From Monilinia fructicola (taxonomy: Eukaryota > Ascomycota > Leotiomycetes > Helotiales > Sclerotiniaceae): a DNA stretch of 64,000 nucleotides. The notes beneath the pieces are model-generated. The model had not been told where the DNA came from, made no database searches, and worked only from the letters and a program-made list of their open reading frames with translations. Made by a program: the position numbers and the translations under genes. Positions within the stretch are counted from its first letter, which is position 1, and every line of letters begins with the position of its first letter. The DNA is taken from NCBI GenBank assembly GCA_008692225.1, contig VICG01000006.1:2113501-2177500 (forward strand), in the 5' to 3' direction. This document shows, piece after piece, positions 47,460 to 60,842 of this stretch.

Positions 47460-50400
47460 TACACAAGCCCCAAAAGACAACATGCGAATCGATAGCACAC
47501 ATCATTGCAGTTTCAGACTTTCCCATCGCCTTGCAGAAGTAACTTCCAGACAAAATCTTGAAGATCAAATAAGATTGCATTCCACTAACCCTTAAATGCT
47601 ATCGAGCTCCGTAGAGAGTCCGACTAGCACTTGATCCCGAAGGAACTCTTTAACAAAATATTAACGGGCTCTATAAAGATGGTAGAGAGCCATAGTAGCT
47701 GTTTCCTGACTTTGGACACGTTGTCTAAATGAAGAACTGGGAAGGAAAATCTGTCATTCGAGATTTTTCTGTGGTGTTGAGAGAATTCTTGGAGGACGAG
47801 ACATTGGCATTGCATACAGAATTAGCGAGAGGTGCTGTCACAGGAGAAAGCGTCATTGTCGAAGGGGTGCTGCAGAAGAGGCAACTTAGAAGTAGTACTT
47901 TGTGAGGTGTTATAGCTTCACGCAATGTTTTTGATATCTGGGAAAACAAAATATACCATTTAGGTCATGGCTTTAAGGGTAAGATTGACGTTCTTCACGG
48001 CAAAGCTAAGCTGGAACTAACTACACTCGTATAATACATGTATAGCTCTATTTCACAATATTAAATTCACAATAGAGAGGTGTATCTGATTGAAAGATAG
48101 AAGTGTAATTGATGGAAGGGATCACGGCGTGCACGAATACTTTCTTCTCACCTAATAACCATACTTAGACCGAATTAGGCGAAGTGAGTAGGATCAAACA
48201 CGAATCGGTATATTACAGGATAATAATGGAGAGCTGTAGCCCTGGAGATTTTGGCAAGAGACCTATTCAAAATGAATTAACTGATTGATCTTGCAGAGCT
48301 GAAGACATTTCGCTTCGACCAAATCACGCATCGTACAATCTTTGCGAACTGACTCAAAGCAGTACCCATCGAACGGAGACTTCTAGATCCCAATAATGTG
48401 GACTACACATTCGCAGAACAAGACGCAATGCCCAAGCTTCTGTGCAGCAAATATCATGACATAACAATTATTTGCTGTCATGTCCCAATCAAATCCCACT
48501 CGTTTCAAGGATATGGGACCGTCAAGAAGAACGTTGGTGAGAGTGACCGAAACTATCGGAAGAGAGATGCAAAAATCCGCAAAGCAGTAAGTACTAGCAG
48601 TCCATCGACACTCTCGATAGTATATGATCTCGTATACATTGCGCAAAGGAGGTTTCGAAAGGCTTTAACTCCTCTGCCGATGTTTATCACACGCGATAAC
48701 ACCTCTTCAGTAAATGAAGCAGCAGCCTAAATTATCATTTTAGTCAAGATATTGCTGAGTGAATGCAAATCTCCAAGTTACCTCAGGAGTAGATTTCAAT
48801 CCTCAAGTTCCATTTCATCGACAGCCTACTGTATTCATAACAAAAGAGATCAGTTCCGATGATAGGGTCATCTTGTTTTTCAGGGGAGTCAAGAAACTTG
48901 CGAAAGTACTTTGATCTCTACTTTAGAATGTGAGAGTACACATGAATCGCTTGCTTGAAAACCAACAGACGAACATCTGGTTTATTGCATGGAGAAACAA
49001 AAATAATCGGGATGTTGGGGTCAGCTTTGCTGCAAGATCTACCTAGGTCTCTTCTCAATTGAAGGCTGCGAAAGCATCTTGAACCGTTTGCCATGATTTA
49101 TCGTGATAGAATTGGATTGAAAGGTGATGATGTGCTGATAAAGGTAGATTCTTCTTGAGTTTAGTCGAAGAGGGAACGAATGTGCTAATTTCTCAAGAGA
49201 AGAGATGCTAGCTATGGATACACTTGGGTTGTTGTAATAGTAGAACAATATAAGAATTGACCGTGAAAATGCATACTTGGACTTGCTACGCGCTCTAATC
49301 TCGATATGGAGGGTAATTACATGGAATATTGTAGATGATTGAGGGATGTGCCGCAACGTTAATACATCGATATTCAGCATTCCTTGACAAAAGCTTTGGT
49401 ATGACCAGATTCAAGTCGAGGCGGCTTGGGGCGTGAGCTTAAAGTTCTCTCATTGCCATCATGCACTGAGCCAATATCATCTTATCTATTCATCTCTGTC
49501 AAGCTTTTCGCCCGGTTCAGAATATGGATAGCCCAGTTGCTCACTCTAAACGTCATGCAGGTGCTCATCCTAGCCTCTGACATGTAGAATTCATACAGAT
49601 AGCTTCAGACCATACATAAAGTCAAGAAGCTAGCAAGATTAGCAGTATAAATGTATAATCAGATATGAGCATGACAGATGGTAGAGAGCTCGGACAATGA
49701 TACATCTAGCCCTGCAGAGCCAGAGAGGGGAGAGACGGGGGAGGAAAAGTATCCAACCGGAAGACAAAAGAACAAGTGATTGAGTGATTTAATCTTAATC
49801 TCGAAAGTAGTTGGAACGATGCTTCAAAGCGAAGGAATAAAGGTGGAATTCTTGTTTGACGACAGTAAGTCGTCGGTCAGCTTTAATACCTTTTTCAAAA
49901 AAGATAATAGGAGCTAAGTTTCTTCTGTTTTATCGATCTGTGAATCATTGTGCTTCTCTTGTTTCCTTCGTGTTTCCTTTGTTTTTAGTGTCTTTGAATA
50001 TTTAATTATTAAAGCGTTAGTAGTTTAGCTGTTTCCTAGGGTCTTAATATTATAGCGATATACTATAATTATACAGAGTCCCTTCAACTCCTACTATAGC
50101 GTATACTTCATATATATATAATAAAATGTAATTCTTAAAAGATATATTAGATACTCATTTAAAATACTATATTAGCTTTAAAATACTATAGTAGCTTTAA
50201 ATTACTAATATACTATTAATCTATTTTAATATTATTTTAACTCTTAATACTATTTCAAGGTTAACTTTACTTTAATATTATTAATTATAAATACTATTTT
50301 ACTCTTATCGAACTTAAACTATTCTAAATTTATTTAAATCATTTTATAATTTTTTTTTTATTAAATAGAGTATTTCATTTTATCGCTTCGTTAAGAAAGA

Positions 50401-50624
50401 TTGCTTTTTCCACCTTACTTTCGCTCTTATATTTAAAGGCGTACCCTATTTATTCTATAATACTATATTAATTACTTAAGTTCTAAATAAACTCAATGTC
50501 GATAATAATAACGATATTAATTATAATACTAATAAATCTAAAATGGATTTAAATCGGCTTAGTTTTTACAAACTAAAATTAAAAGTTTAGCTTAAAAAAA
50601 GCTAATTATTAATATTAACTCTTA
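47460..50624. other. No intact gene; balanced then AT-rich sequence
   Basis: 47460-49900 is of balanced composition and may be the remainder of the decayed gene or other relics. The longest frames (48398-48730 plus, 110 codons; 49039-49380 minus, 113 codons) show no recognisable family. From about 50050 the sequence becomes AT-rich, leading into the family C element. Confidence 0.45.
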
Positions 50625-51418
50625 CTCGGGCGGGTTTTAAAAGAGGTATACGCTAAAATATAACTTATAATTATTCAGCGAAACCTTTATATAATTTTAT
50701 GAAATTTATAAATATTATAGATTTAGTATTTTTATACTTAGTATAAAAATTTTGTATTATAAAACCTAATATTAAATGAATAATAGTATATTAAAATATA
50801 TGAATATTGAAAATTTAATGAAAAATTAGAGATTTATATTAATATTAAATAGTTTAACGAATATTATAGTTAAACTTATTAAACTTTGTTAAATAATAAA
50901 AGAAAAGCTAAATTTTAAATATGTTATTTTTAGAATTCTAATATCTTTATTGATGTTTAAAGTATATATTAATAAAGTTGAAAATATAGGAAAATTTACC
51001 AGTTTTGAAAAAGGTAAATTCGCTTATTTGGATTATATAAGCATATTTTTTTGTTAAAAATTTGAATTTTCCACCTTTTATATCAATATATATATTGATA
51101 TAATAGATAATATTAAATTTTGAAATCATTTAATAAAACTTCAAAGCTTATATTATTTTTCTATAATTTTAATTTTTAATATTTATATATTTTTGAATTT
51201 AAAATTAATAAATTAATAAATACTAAAATCTTCTAAAATCACTAACTTTATAATATCAATATTCTTTTAAAAATAATTTTTATAATATAAAAACTTTATA
51301 GGAAGATCTTAAAATACTAAATCTAATACATATATAAGTTATATTAAATTATATTAAGATTTCGTTAAATAATTATAAGTTTTATATTCGCCTATGCCTC
51401 TTTTAAAACGCGCCCGAG
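50625..51418. mobile_element. Family C inverted-repeat element, copy 3
   Basis: The left end CTCGGGCGGGTTTTAAAAGA and right end TCTTTTAAAACGCGCCCGAG are flanked by TA at 50623-50624 and 51419-51420. It is 794 bp, as long as copy 2, and shares interior sequence with copies 1 and 2, including the homologous open frame (minus 51129-50947). This copy has the best-preserved GC at both ends. Confidence 0.82.
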
Positions 51419-53583
51419 TAACTTATATGAATAATATCGCTAAACTATAAATTTTAGCGAATTGCTATATATTTTATAGTAATCTGCTATACGCAAATAT
51501 CATAATTGTAGTACCTTAGGGACTTTAGTAGTTTAGCTGTTTAGAAGCTTATTTCTAGCTTTTGGGGTTACTCGAGTAGTCTGAGGGTAGGCAGTGGAGC
51601 CTTAGATTCGAATCATTATTCTACTGTCGATGACACGAAGTGGAAGCTCATAAAAGTATAGTACCTAGACACTCATTACCTACCTAATAATTGAATCATG
51701 GCAAGTAATCTAGTCTAGCCACCTTATGATCTGAAATCTCAGAACTAGCATATAGACAGTAATACCATACAATGAGTAGTAAGGCTAGCTGACTCAGTAT
51801 GATCTCTGTCAAATGTATTCCACACGCCATTAACGTATCCGGTGATCTACTGTACCTTTCATCTTTCCACCTCATTACTCACTCCCTGACTCAGGATCGA
51901 TTTTTGGAACAATGCCAAACCAAATTGGCTTAATATATTAGGTCTAATGTTGAAGTAGTCAGTAGCCGTGGCATGAGAAGAATACCATGACTAATATGGA
52001 TTGGCGCGGATTACCTCGATTGCGCATATTTCTTTGTTCAAGGAATGAACCTTTATTCTAACAATATAATATCATACAGTTACCCAATACGTGCTAATTA
52101 TGCCCTATCTTGTGATATATCTATTGACCTCTTGTTATAAATTCAACACTCAATATAAATCATCCAAATATAATATAGAGTTAAATATATATTATAGATT
52201 CTCAAGTTTAATCAAATAGCTATTTAAGCAAATACTTTAGTATTTTTTTAAATTGTTACTATGAATATACATGTATAATTTTGTTAAGTGTAAATAAGAT
52301 AAGGATCTTAATTAGCCACAAAAGACGAAGCTCTTATATATGTATGCAAGCCCTACGGCAAAGCCCTAATATATCTTGCCTAGAATCTAAGGCCATGGCC
52401 CTCCTGACTTCCAATCATGTCATTAGGACAGTGACAAATATATGATAATCAATAGCAACTTTTTAATTCTATTAACAAATCTATTGAAAACTATCCTTAT
52501 TTTAATCCCCTTGCTTACCTCTTCAAAATATACCTTGAACATGTTTCTTTTAAGATTTCTGCTATTCTAAAGAAATCGATTCGAAAGCACCTTTAAGCCT
52601 CTATCCCCAAGCCAAGTGATCTCTTCATTGACGAGGCCCGTTTCAACTCCTTCTCCGCTCAACAACCCTCCTTCTACATATTCCCCAACAACCCATCATT
52701 CTATATTTCATCTCATGGCATCACCGGCTCATCTACCCCTTCATCTCAAATCCCCAAGCGAAGACCAAACACCAACATGGCAACCATCCTAAAGCACCAA
52801 GGAACGCGTAAGAATCGAATGATAGGAATGTGTAAAAATGAGAAAGGGTTGATATGAACTTATATGTATTTATAGACTTGGAGTCATAGGTAGTGGCACA
52901 TCAACTAGATATTTATATAGATATAACACGCGGTACATTATATGGTACAATACGCTAGACGATACACGATACGATTAAATATATCGCCCACGATAAAAGA
53001 TCAGAAACTTCAAGCTAGAAAATAAGATAAATAGATTGAAGATAGATTGGCGATAGAGGATAGAAGTAATGTAAGTTTGGCTACCCAGCCCATCACCAAT
53101 CCAAAGCATTCCATCGACACGTCCACCCACCCACCCATCCATCTGTCCATCCAAGTATATACAAACAACCCCAAACACCCAAAACAACTCCCATCCACCC
53201 ATCCTATATCATTGTATCAATAACGTATGTAGAGCAATGGAATCCTTGAGCCAACCCAAGCCGAGTCAAGCCGAACCGAGCCGAACCGAGCCAAGGCGAA
53301 TTCCTCCCCTCCAAAAACAGTATGATGAATGCAAGAGAAAGCGATCATAACCAATCCAAAATCTCACCTATAATGCAAAAATGCAGATGAGACGCTAATG
53401 ATGAATGCCAAGAGAAAAAGGGGTATCGACGCCCGAATGATGAATTTTGATAGCCGAGGACTCCGAGAAATGCAAGGATTTATTCCTGAAAGGATACCTC
53501 ATCGTATATACTTCATAAGTTGATACCTAAGTATCTCGAATAGAAATACAATGTGAAAAGTAAAGATACTGGGTCCGTGGTCT
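51419..53583. other. No intact gene; possible coding fragment near 52.6 kb
   Basis: 51420-52500 is moderately AT-rich. Between about 52580 and 52790 the composition is balanced and pyrimidine-rich and reads Ser/Pro-rich peptides in more than one frame (e.g. PSDLFIDEARFNSFSAQQPS), possibly a fragment of a lost gene. From 53085 to 53300 there are CCCA/CATC and GAGCCGAACC short repeats. The remainder is 3' flank of the next gene. Confidence 0.4.
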
Positions 53584-55086
53584 TTAAACACGTCCTGTTA
53601 TACGTCTTCCCTGTGGTATCGGTAATTCGACTTCTTCATCACTACTCTCATCAACCATCTCATCCAACATCCTATCCGTTACCCTTCTGCTATTGACGTG
53701 ATTTCTCAAGGCAGATTTCCTATGACTCGAGGCTGGATATCCATTATCACTTCCGCCACTGCTAACACTTTCTGCAAATTCAACCCTGCGTTGAGATTGG
53801 AATCCCAATTTACTCTTGCCATTTTGGGCTATTTGAAGACTAAATTCCGCCCGAAGAGGGCTATTTTGAGGACTTGTTTGACTTCCTTGGGGAGGAGGCA
53901 AAGTAGGTCCAAGAGTTTGTGAATTTCCTGGTGAACCCATGAGCAATAATGACGCAATTGCATCTTGTTCTTGTATGGTTTTTTGTCCAGAAGTAATAGC
54001 ATGCTCAGGATGATGATAAGCACTTGTATTAGGAGTCCGTGGAGCAGTGTTGTTGTTGAAAGAGTAATTTGGATTGGTGCTTGATTGTGCTGGCATAGAT
54101 TGGGGGTTTGAGAATTTCGAATCTGATCGCCTGGATGAAGTTGGGCGTATATCAGCTGGAGGGGCGAGAGATTTTGATTGTGGAGATGGAGGGTTATATA
54201 AGTTATGCCTATAAGAATGGGCACCGTTGGCAGTAGAATGATCACGCCAGAATGATTCATAAGTTCGAGAGGATGGTTCCGCTCGTGTATATAGGTCGAA
54301 ATCAGCTGTAGGTCGGGGTCCAAACACATCTCTCGATCCTTGGCCTTGAATACTTGCTATTTCTGCTCTAGGAGAGGTAAGAAGATTCCGGCGAGTGGTG
54401 AGGGTAGAATTTGATGATGTTGGAGATCCAGCTTGCGATGCAATCGTTTCAACTTCGTTGATAGATTTAGACTCCCAACCATTATTAACTTTGACCATTG
54501 CATAGGAAAGACGAGTGCGTAGTTCGGAAGATAACTGCCTAGCTTTAGTTCAAGTCCTCATTGCTCGAAAGATAATACTAACCTCTCCAAATCTACCCGC
54601 GACTGAGGATGTATTGCTGACTGCACTTGTATTTCTAACATGTTCTCGGACAGATGTTGAACCTTTCGGACTAGGAGATGTTGAAGATTTTGATTTTACA
54701 TGACCATCAGCTGTTCTCTTCTGACTCGCGTTGAAAGTGATGTGGATTTTCGGTGGTGTTTTATTGATATTACTTTCAAGTGGCGGTTGTGCGGCAGCCA
54801 ATTGTGAGAGTTGTGAGAGTTGAGATAATGGATCTTCATCATGGTTCGTACTTTGTGATGAGAAGACATCAGAAGATGGAGGTGTAAAGACAGGTTCTTG
54901 ACCGTCGACGGTCGATTGAGAATTATCGGAAGTGGTCGCAGTTCGAACTCCGGACTGTATTGCGACTCCCTTCTCAACACTTCCTCCTTTCTTTTCCTGC
55001 GATAATAAATCCTGCTGTACCATGGTTTCTACTAATGCCGGCTCATGCGCACCGATAGGGGTGGCATCATTGTCGTTGTTTGCCAT
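53584..55086 (-). CDS. Disordered protein with Whi5/Nrm1-like GTB motif
   Basis: Exon 1 is 55086-54583 and exon 2 is 54534-53584 (48-nt intron), giving 484 aa. Nearly the whole protein is Ser/Pro/Thr/Gln-rich and predicted disordered, with LSQLSQLSQL and many SP/TP sites, which are potential CDK sites. Across the exon junction lies FGELSSELRTRLSYAMVKVN followed by NGWESKSINEVE. This resembles the short helix of the Whi5/Nrm1 family (Leu-x2-Arg-Leu-x2-Ala...Lys-Val...Gly-Trp), which binds SBF/MBF and represses G1/S transcription until phosphorylated. The C-terminus is acidic then basic (DEMVDESSDEEVELPIPQGR). The frame is open upstream to 55521, but that part looks like leader; ATG of MANNDNDATPIG was chosen. 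The Whi5-like role is inference from one motif plus composition. Confidence 0.72.
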
Positions 55087-57575
55087 CAAAGTGGAATAAG
55101 ACGCGGGTTTCCGTCGCGTCGAAGTGAGACTCGGTGTTGTTAAATTAGCCGGAAGTAGGGAATGGGGAATGGGGAATGGGGAACGTCGCGACAATGACTT
55201 GCCCAGGTGGTATTTGAATACCCAGTAGGTGGGCGGGTAGGGGTGGGTAAGATTAATTATCGGTTTATACTGTTCGCGGAAAAGAACAATTGATACAAGT
55301 ACAAGTACAGAAAAAGAATTTAACAATGATGCATGTCTCGTGATGATCCAACAAACAAATGGAGAATATGTTTGAGCAAGAGGGGAGAATGATGAATGAA
55401 TGAATGAATGAATTAATCGATATCGTATTTGAAGATTGAATGGGTTGATTAATGATTGTGGCGGGTAATAATTGATATGATAATTAATTGATGATTGATT
55501 GCTTCCAGGTTGTGCTTTCAAGGTTGGTTGAGGTTGCAGCTGTTGATTTGAGTCTCCAGCTGGTCTGGTCTGGTCTGGTCTGTGTGATTTTTGATATGGA
55601 GGAAAGAGGAAAGAGGAAAGAGGAAGGAGGAAGGAGAAAGGAGAAAGGAGGAAACGAAATTGAGGGTTGCGCGTGAAGTCGCGAGAAAAGCGCCTTAAAT
55701 TGTCCGCGTATATATATATAATGGATTCGGTAGAGGATAAGAGGATAAGAGGATAATAAGAGTAGAATAGATGAGGATATGGATATAACTATAGATGAGT
55801 ATTAAATATAAATTAAACGTGTTCGAATAATTATATATATATATGTGTGTGTGTGTATGTGTGTGTGTATATATTCAATTATTCTAATTGTTCTTTCGGC
55901 TTTCTTTTCTTATAATATATACTTCTAAGGTTTCTTTAAAGATAATAAGAATATAAACTAGATTGATTTTTATAATCATCTATTTATTTAATAGAAATTC
56001 ATCTAGCTACCTACTTAAACTTTTTAATCTTTGTTTGATAGTTTAATGTATTTAATATAAAAGTTGTAGATTTAATTATATAATATCATAATGGATATAT
56101 ATATATCTGTACATATATATGGATATACCTAGGTAATTAAGAATCTTCTATTAAATAACCTCAACTAAATCATCATTTTCCAATATTTAATTAAGCCATC
56201 TTCAATTTAAGGTTACTTCCTAATAAAGTAACCTTGTAAGTAGGAACACCTAGGTAATCAATCCTACAAGTTCAGAAAACCAACAAACGTCAAGTCAAAT
56301 AGAATTAATCAATCGATTCATGAAAGAAATCACGATGCAATAGAATAATCAATCAATTAATAAATCAGTAAATAATCAACCATAATCATCTACTGTGTGT
56401 GATAAATACCAAAACCCTCCACACTGTTCTTGCTAGAAAAAGACGAAAGACGTGATCTGAGCCCCACCTCTTTCGCGTTATCACGGGATCTCTCTCTCTC
56501 TCCTTTCTTTCCTTCTTTCCTTCTTTCAAGGGTTCAACAGTTCGACAGTTCAACAGTCCAAGGGTTCAATACGCCACATGCGTCTGTTGAAGAAAGGGTT
56601 AGTGTCCTGGGTAACAAGTAGTCGATTGATTGAAGAAAAAACAGAAAGTAAGTAATTACCTAATGTGGAAATGAGACAGGTCTTTCACCCCACTATCAGC
56701 TGGTAGGTTGGTTGATAGGTCGGTATCCCGAGGTCTATCTACTCAGGTAGTCAGGTGTTGAATGGAAGTGGGGGAAAACTAAAGTAAAGAAAATGCTACA
56801 GTACTCGAGTAATAAGTATTTAGATAGCTAAGTGGAGGAGAGCTGTGAATTTTCAATCATTCATGATTCATATCGTCTTGTGCCAATTGTCGTGAATAAG
56901 AATTGACTAGGTGGAGATGTAGTAGTGCGTGAGTCGGTACAATGAATCAATAGTATAACGTTACATACAAACAGCATCACAAATACTAGATACTCTCCGG
57001 GGCTATCATTATCAATCTTATTGGAGTGTGACTCGCTAAGTAAACTGCCCCCTGAATCCTCCTTGGTGGATTCATATTTCATGACTCAAATTGCTTCATC
57101 GTGGATGATCGACTCAGTTCCAACGTCAATAATATCAATCCTTCATAGATGTTGCCGATAGGATAATCACCCCTAGGTGCCCGAATGAGAGCAGGCTCCA
57201 TGACTTGAAGGGGTATGAAGATGGTAAGCTTAACGTCCCAATGGCATTGCTCATAGCAGGTGCATAGTTGTGTTCATCCATAGTGCGCTATTACATCTCA
57301 GTGAAGAGAGTTAAAGCATACAACTGCAGTTCGTCTTATCCTGCTTTGATTTTACCTCGAAGGTTGTAAGCTACATTTTCCCATGTTCGATTCTCGCGGG
57401 ACAGGGATACCTGAGCGCAGAGTTTGGACGAATCTTTGACCCTAACCTTCGACGCTCGAGTATGTTGTACCTTCTCGGAATGTCCCTAATTATCGGATTT
57501 CATTGATCGACAGATTAAACTTTCGAATGTGTCTTTGATCGAGGTACAGCATTCGACATGAAGCTATCCAACCTT
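55087..57575. other. Intergenic; promoter side of the Whi5-like gene and simple repeats
   Basis: It holds TCTGG repeats (55560-55578), AGGAAAG/GGAGAAA purine repeats (55600-55650), an AT-rich patch with TATATA and (TG)n near 55830-55870, and CTTTC repeats (56500-56527). Plus frame 56430-56621 and minus frame 56861-57082 are not recognisable. Confidence 0.5.
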
Positions 57576-58597
57576 TCACTTCTCTCCCAAAAGTCCCCTC
57601 CCCGAAGCAACATTTATAAGATCATTGATAAGTTGTCTTGTTGCCTGATGTTGCCGACCATCTTCATGCTCAGCACTCGATGGCTGCGTCAATTTCAATC
57701 GCCCTTCACCAAGCACAAATGCGCCACATGCGATTCTAACAATTTTTACTTTCTCATGGCCCAGATCCAGTGCCAGATGCGCCTTGATATAGCTCTTCAA
57801 TGCAGCCATAAATGGAGTTTCATCTTTTGTGATTTTCTTTCCACGTGCAAGCATGCGGGTAAATCCTCCCTGGCAATGTGTATGTCAATAGTTTTGAGAG
57901 TGGCTGATCCACCAGGTATGTCGAAGCCAACTGATATTTGAATCTCTTTGATGACCTTTTGGATACCAACTTGACGCTCTTCCGTGGTTGCATCTTCGTT
58001 ATCTGAGTTGGATATATATTGCTCGAATGCTTTCGTCAATTCACTCGCTTCCAGCTTTAAGGGTGACACTCTTGAATCGAAAGTTTGACTGATGTACTGT
58101 ATAAATGTTTCTTTCAAAGATAATGGCATTCGTGTTAATATTAGAGGTAGGCGCAGAAATCCAGATTCTTCATTAGGAGGTAGCAAAATCGAATCGTCAG
58201 CACCGTCTCCAGGAGTGGCGCGTAATAAGATAGCACTATAATTTGCCTTTTCGTAATTGACCTCCACCAGTATTCCACGATTGTGTGTAGTCTCCGATTC
58301 AGACACATCGAGAGCCTCTCCTGTTGTGTCCTTGATAGCCCAATCCGAATCTACTGTAAAATTCTTCCATACCACCTTTTGTAGAGCTCCTACTCGAGCT
58401 AAGGTATCATCTTCGGATCCCAACCCAACTCTAACACCTCGTAAAACGTCGCCTGCCAGTATATCTCGGAATCGACGTGCATGTATTTGTAAGTTCACAT
58501 CACTGAGAGTCTTCTCACCAATGTAAAAAGGAGAGGCACGATGTAAGGTGAATGTAGTGTTGTAGATTAGATACTGAGACCCAGCTTGGGGAGCCAT
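57576..58597 (-). CDS. Inner kinetochore protein Fta1/CENP-L, one frame break
   Basis: CENP-L (Fta1 in fission yeast, Iml3 in budding yeast) is part of the constitutive centromere-associated network and pairs with CENP-N. The N-terminal block LIYNTTFTLHRASPFYIGEK, then HARRFRDILAGDVLRGVRVG and ARVGALQKVVWK, is the characteristic Fta1 start. Later TFDSRVSPLKLEASELTKAF and the C-terminal TPFMAALKSYIKAHLALDLG plus VKIVRIACGAFVLGEGRLKL match the family end. The C-terminal 90 residues are in a different frame from the rest. The shift lies at a CCC run in codons reading EDLP (around 57862-57864); adding one C gives exactly 340 codons plus stop. MAPQAGSQYLIYN was chosen as the start; the open frame extends 38 codons further up without a good ATG context. 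Confidence 0.82.
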
Positions 58598-60842
58598 GAT
58601 TATAGAACCCGCAGTGATCAGGTCGCGCTCTGGAATTGTTTGTTTGGTCGCAACACCTTTATACAAAACAAAGCAAAGGAGATGGTTCGTACGGTGTTTT
58701 TCTTTTGACAATTATTCCTGAGCTGTACTCTATCCTACAATAGGAGGATAATTGTTTACTTTGAAATTTGACCTTCATTGACCTGTACCCCAAAATTGAT
58801 ACTTGATACTGCCCCGGTGACGCGACGCGGATATATTTTGAACCGGGGGCTTAATTAGCGCGAGAACTAGCGCGTATTGCTTCTTTGAAATTATGCACGT
58901 GCCATAAACCTTGATCACGACATGAACTGTATTCTCCGGAGAACATCTTTCGAACTCAACGCGTGTATCTTCTCTTATCTCAAAAATTGAGGTTGACTTA
59001 TTCGAAACCACGTTCTGTGATGAAGTCCACATTCAAAATGAGCTAACGGTTTGTAGACACGCACAATTACAAACCTTTGCAAGGACCCCTATGTACCCCA
59101 TCTCACGACGGGACGGGTATCACTCACTTGTGTTTCTACTGCTCTCCTACTCTCCACCTCTCAATTGCTTTGTGCCTCAAATATCATGCATCAACCTGCT
59201 CGGCTCACTCGATTTTACTCCGTTTGCAGCGGTATAGTTCCTATAATTAGATTCTGGTTACTGTCCGAGCCAACCTTGGAAGCTCGAGCGGCATTCTGTT
59301 GCACTCCAGAAGGAATGTTTTTGTGGGTCATCAATGCTTCCACGTTGTTTTTCCATTCTACTGCACATGACCTACATCCTTTGACACAACAGGATCAAGA
59401 GTGCCATCTATGCATGAGATGCATGTAACAAGCGTTGCCATTGCAATACTATCTTCAATGAGACGTCAAGATCAGAGTGACCTTAGCTTTCAAACCCGAA
59501 TTGAAGAATCAAAGGGTGCCAGATGGGGACAGACAGAATCAGTAGATGTTGATTCAAATATGCCACCGTGAAGGATGTCAGCATTTACTATTGATTGCTG
59601 GCAGAATTGGGTCTCCCAGATGTACCGTACTAGTGTGTGGAGATGTACCCCAGGGAATGTATCATTCGCCGGTAGACGTGGTCCATAGCTGGGGTGAGAA
59701 ACCAAGAGCATGCATATATTTCAATCATCACCAAACATTTTCCTATACACTCGGACTTACCCACATCATTAAGGCTCGAAGACAATAGTATACCTACCCC
59801 CAAAAGCATCATTGAGGCACTTGGCGCCAAGATTTCAAGACTGTATATTGATACATTGAAATTTTTGTTTATTCTGGCCAAGTGATTGCTGGCTATTCTT
59901 TTTGACGCGGTTAGAATCTTGGCCAGTTTGGACATGGTCATGCTCTCGATGTCACTTTTCCATTCACACAGAGCTTTCAGCCCTCTTTTTGGGAAATGTT
60001 CTATTTTTGCCCAGGCTGTCCCGTCACCCGTTAAAGGCTTTGCAATGTTAGCTTTTGGACTGTTGGAGATTTCTCATGTCAACCAATTATCAAGAAACGT
60101 TACGTTGCTATGCAACAGATCTGAGTCTGAGCGTTAATCGCATATGTAGCCCTGGCTAAACTTTCATTGTGCACATGAAATTCAGATGAAATCCATTAGA
60201 AATTTCAAGTATCCAAAGTTAGGTAGATTTGAAACAGAGGCCGACAAATCTTTGAAGTCATCCTAATCATCAAATCCATGATTCTGTGATCACGGCAAGT
60301 ACGATGTTTGATAGACCTCAAAAAAATGGATCACGAAATGATGTTTAGTTCGTGGTATTTAAAGTAACAGCTTGTAGGTATAATCAGAAGTTTCGACAGG
60401 CTCAAAACCTTAGAATCGAAGATTTGAATCACTATCGTCATTCGTACAAAACAAAATCTTCAAGTCATCTCATATCAAGATTTATGATGGAATCTGATTG
60501 GATGAAATCAGCCGACTACTGTTTCAGATTATTACTTCTAAGAGAACTAGATGTTATTGATCAATTGAAACGTCTCGCGAGTTGTACCGGAATTGGAAAT
60601 CTCCAACGCTAATTTTGTCTGAGCTTACTTTTTCAACGTCCCATAGTTGTTTTGGAACAACCATTAAGTTCAAAATCTTCCCACTAATCCATTACGGACG
60701 CATCTGAAGTTTGCTTGGAATTTCTTGGCCATCTGTATATACGGCTTTTATCTGGTCATCATTTTATAACAAGACTTTCGTTTACTATTCAATTTCAATC
60801 ATCCAAATTCTAATTGTTTTCATTCCTTAATCTATATTCGCA
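58598..60842. other. Intergenic, nothing recognised
   Basis: Over 2 kb between divergent genes. Several frames of 60-100 codons (58775-59032, 59165-59428, 59630-59941, 60352-60612) lack conserved motifs, and none shows convincing splice structure. The final 100 bases before 60843 look like a real 5' leader: CT-rich, with TATAAC at about 60766 and TTCAATTTCAATC before the ATG. Confidence 0.5.

Noticed and set aside
48398..48730. 110-codon plus frame considered as a gene
   Set aside because: No recognised motif, no splice context, and the region beside it is decayed; left as unexplained.
49039..49380. 113-codon minus frame considered as a gene
   Set aside because: Low-complexity Ile/Ser/Tyr composition and no family resemblance.
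51571..51635. TTCGAATC motif considered as a tRNA B box
   Set aside because: No matching A box or acceptor stem could be found around it.
57558..57941. 127-codon plus-strand frame
   Set aside because: It overlaps the C-terminal part of the Fta1/CENP-L gene on the other strand, which has family motifs.
59490..59941. Overlapping minus-strand frames considered as a small membrane protein gene
   Set aside because: No conserved motif, no plausible start context, and equal-quality frames exist on the other strand.
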